NCBI GenBank assembly: GCA_905250075.1
Contig: CAJNOP010000085.1
Span: 1 to 64,000 of the forward strand
Reading direction: 5' to 3'
From: Rotaria sp. Silwood1
Taxonomy: Eukaryota > Rotifera > Eurotatoria > Philodinida > Philodinidae
Length of the DNA: 64,000 bases
The position numbers were made by a program, and so were the translations under genes. Each line of letters opens with the position of its first letter. Position 1 is the stretch's first letter. Below are positions 60,684 to 64,000 of this stretch, piece after piece. The notes below the pieces were generated by a model. It worked only from the letters and a program-made list of their open reading frames with translations, ran no database searches and was not told the DNA's origin.

Positions 60684-63600
60684 ATATAAATAATTAATTA
60701 ATTAGAAAAAAAAAGAATAAATGGGAAAAAAAGAGCATTGCTTACTAAAAGAAACAAAAAAAAAAGACTTATTAGTTTTATGCAAAGTAATTAGACGATA
60801 GTTTCTTAGAATAGAAAAAACGTACATTTTTTTTTTCATGTTCATATATTAGTAAAGGATTATATATGATTAAACTGTGTCTTTATCTTTAAGTCTTGTC
60901 TAGTAATCTTTATTCGCAGAATGACAGTTGATTGCGTCATAGACAAGAGAAGAGAAAGAGATTCAAAGTTTTTTTCTTCTTTTTTTTTTTTTTTTTCGAG
61001 ACAACCACGAACAATCATCAATCGATCAAGTGTGACAGGCTTAACACAGCGTAGGTTTATATGATTTGATAGCTATTCCATCCACTGTATTACATCATTC
61101 ATACTATTCACGATGATGTGTGCCTTATCTTTTCTTTAGAGGAAAAAAAAAATATTCAAAATATTACATGTAACCACCAAGCAGGTGTTACTTACTATTT
61201 TGTTAGCATTTTTACTAGTTGTTAATCTGACATTCCATACATTTTGAATAAAAATACAAGGGCAACACAGAATATATATAACTAATGATCGTATTGACAG
61301 GTCTTTGTGATTTCAATACACTGTAATTCACCATTCAGCTACTCTTGTATAGTAGACAAGAGACAATTATGGTGTATCATTATCATTATCGACCAAATAA
61401 AAGAATGTATTGCGGCAACTAGAAGAAAATCTTTCATCAGCATCGTTTTATTCTTTTTTTCCTTTTTGTTTCTTCTGTTGCTAGTGGAATGATTGACCAG
61501 TTGGATGAACAGAAGTTGTAGCAGATTGGATGTACTGTTAAGGAGTATATCAATACTAATAAAATTCTTGTAGCCTTCTATATTTCTTCTTGCATAGATT
61601 AGTAATGGTCGTCGTTCTATTTTTTTCTTCCTCTTATTCTTTCTTTTTCACATAATGAGAAACGATCGGACACATGCAATCTTTACACGATGATGAAGAC
61701 GGGACGGAACAATTATTGAGTTCGACGACGATGGCGATCCAAATTAGCTTTGTAAATGAATGTTACTACTGTTGGACATTTTCTCAACAAACATAGACAC
61801 ACATACACATACGCATGCATCAAATAAGCATCAAGTTCAATATGTCTCGCATGTGTTGAGTTTTTCTCAAGAACAAAAAAAAGCAAAGAGGAAAAGAGAA
61901 GGAAGAGAAAAAAACGTAGAATGAAGAAGGAGAAAGGCAAGGCGAAACAGAAGAACAAGAACAAGATGGAAGAGTTTTTCCTTCTTCGTTCAGCAACATA
62001 CAACGTCATTTCTATCTAAGTGCTACGGAAAGACTAGCATAAGAGGAAAAATACCCAGATGGACGTGAATATGTTGTGTGCTGAGGTTCATGCACTCTAT
62101 AATTACATCTTCTTTCTCTCTTGCGCTATACCGTCCTCCGTCCGTCTATATTCATAGCGCTAGGGGACTATTGCGATCGAGCTATTATTTCATGAATCTT
62201 TTCTCTTGGTTGTATGCATGTTACTAACGACCTTGTTTTTACAATAAACCTTGAACTGTGCAATATAAATATGCATTCTTTTCTCTCTTTTTTTCTCTCG
62301 ATTGCTTTCGAATGATCGATGTGATGTATGGAAGTTCTTTATTGAGAAAGATCTTTTTTTTTTTTATTTCATGGATAAATTCTTATGATGAGAGTCAATA
62401 GTACCATCACAATCATTTCTTCATCGTGTGTCGGATGTGATCCAGATTTAGATAGTACTAAGTTAGTTTGCATGCCTAGAGACATGTAACAAATTATAGT
62501 TAATGATGCCAACAAAAGCAATGGTTTGTTTTTCTTTCTCATTTTATATTAATATTGTGAACATATACTACAAACATTTTATTATTGAATATATTTCACC
62601 AAAAAAAAAATGTATTTAGGAGTACAGTTGAATTTAAGTAAAGAATAAAAAAAATATGAATTGTTTTCATATGGCAAAAAAAGTTTTTTTTTCGAAAACA
62701 AATGCGATAAAAAAAGAAAAAAATTTGATATTATCATCTGTATACTTGAATGAACAAATGAATAAAGTTCTTTATTATTTATGTATTCCTAGAAAAAGAA
62801 GAGGAAAGTAATTTGCATTTAAAATGAGTCTAGTTACTTTAGATGTCGATAATCTTAGTAAACATTGAAGTGGAACAATAAATATGAATTATAAATTAGA
62901 CAAGTAAAGATTATTTACACAATAAACTATGTTCTTTTAAAAATAAAAGAAAAAGAAAAATTTTATCGTTTTTCTTCTTTTTAGTTCTGATGTTTGATTG
63001 TTTTTTTTTTTTTTACTATCAGAAACAATAAATAATTCAACCAAAATAAAATTAATCATGAACGATTTTATCTTATTAATAATAATTCAAATCTTACTAA
63101 AATGACATTTTGTTAAATTGTATAATAATAAAACAAAAAGATCAAAGTAAAAAAAAATACAATGAATTTTTAATCTTGACAATGGTGATATACTTTGCTC
63201 TTTGACATTTTTTTATCAATTATAGTATAAGAATTCATAGTATTTGTAAAAGATCTTGCCATTTAGATACAAAGTGTCTATTGAATAAATCTCAAGAGTT
63301 ACTATATACTTTTGAACTTAAGAGAAAAGAAATAGAACTATTTGTATAGAGACAAACGCATGAGTTAAAACAACTTAATAAATAATGATGAAGTTTGACG
63401 TTCAATACAACAATCGTATGATATGATCTAAACCAATTTGCTATGTAAAGAATACAGATACAATGCAAAAGAGCAAATCATTGATGAATATCATCATCCA
63501 ATTAGTTAATAACTTAGCAAAAATATTAGATTAACCTAGAAAAGAAATAATATATAAAAGAAGTAAGGTCATTTATGTCACTACTAGTTTATAAACTGAT

Positions 63601-64000
63601 ATGGAACGAATTGAGAATACTAATGAAATTAATAGCTCTTCTTTTTTGCGGTACATCGAAGACTAATTATTCATATTTACTCGGCACCAAGAAACTCTTG
63701 ATGTAAGTTGTATATAGAAGTTTGTTGTAAAACGAACATAAGTCTTTCTCTAACTATTCAAATATTATAAAGATAAGTGAATTATTTTGACGAATAAGTG
63801 TTTATTAATGCAATCATTCCTACCCGAATGACTATGCCTCATACTTGATAATAATATAATCCAAGTCATGAAGGCAACAGATTCTTATAAATTGATAATT
63901 ATTAATACAAAGATCAAAATCTTTGCTTTCAATGTCACATATTGATGTAAACATTCTATACTATTATTGAACAATCTTTTATGCCATATTTAATTATTTT
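60684..64000. other. intergenic, about 3.3 kb
   Basis: Upstream flank of the innexin gene. It contains a T-rich tract near 60978-60998 and a purine-rich tract near 61870-61975, which create open frames on the opposite strand by composition only. I see no coding region, RNA gene or transposon end. A gene may begin beyond the window edge. Confidence 0.55.

Noticed and set aside
61713..62009. Minus-strand open frame upstream of innexin
   Set aside because: A composition effect of a purine-rich tract; hydrophobic runs without family features.
1..64000. CRISPR array or bacterial operon structure
   Set aside because: No spaced direct repeats, no Shine-Dalgarno-led operons, and every recognisable host gene has the eukaryotic type of structure.

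Overview
The window looks like nuclear DNA of a small invertebrate, most likely a bdelloid rotifer. It is strongly AT-rich. Genes are split by many short GT-AG introns (about 50-80 nt) plus a few of 1-1.6 kb. The gene set is metazoan: innexin, Shaker-type potassium channel, Vestigial-like cofactor, endosulfine, proteasome alpha subunit. The single-exon F-box family and the anchored LamG-type protein resemble families I associate with bdelloids. The organism is an inference; nothing here proves it. I rebuilt exon chains by hand; each multi-exon gene listed as CDS stays in frame from start to stop through GT-AG junctions.

Layout. Bases 1745-13945 (+ strand) hold three genes: a WD-repeat protein, a Shaker-like Kv channel whose selectivity filter is no longer GYGD, and a Vestigial-like protein with a Tondu motif. 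Bases 16007-32516 (- strand) hold five genes: endosulfine/ARPP-19, two tandem four-finger CCCH proteins that resemble the RNA-binding N-terminus of ZAP/PARP12, proteasome subunit alpha-7, and a 12-exon cation diffusion facilitator with manganese-type metal sites. A HAUS6-like gene (32734-35964, +) starts 217 bp from the transporter, head to head, with an inverted CCAAT pair at the exact centre of the shared promoter.

Bases 36000-57200 are a decayed, transposon-rich stretch. A LamG-type pseudogene carries seven in-frame stops but no frameshift and is split by a tRNA-derived SINE with target-site duplications. Next come an intact F-box gene, a truncated second copy, a hAT transposase scrap, and a full-length 5.3-kb non-LTR retrotransposon (Jockey-like) with 15-bp target-site duplications, a poly-A tail and one probable homopolymer frameshift. 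A decayed minus-strand coding remnant lies at about 54.8-55.7 kb. The window closes with an innexin gene (57229-60683, -) with an unusually long cytoplasmic tail, then about 3.3 kb with no recognisable gene.

The best leads are the Kv-like protein with intact T1 and S4 but a rewritten filter, the tandem ZAP-N-like pair (possible RNA-sensing or antiviral factors in an invertebrate), and the LamG pseudogene whose stops sit mostly where Gln or Trp is expected. I saw no tRNA, rRNA or CRISPR array.
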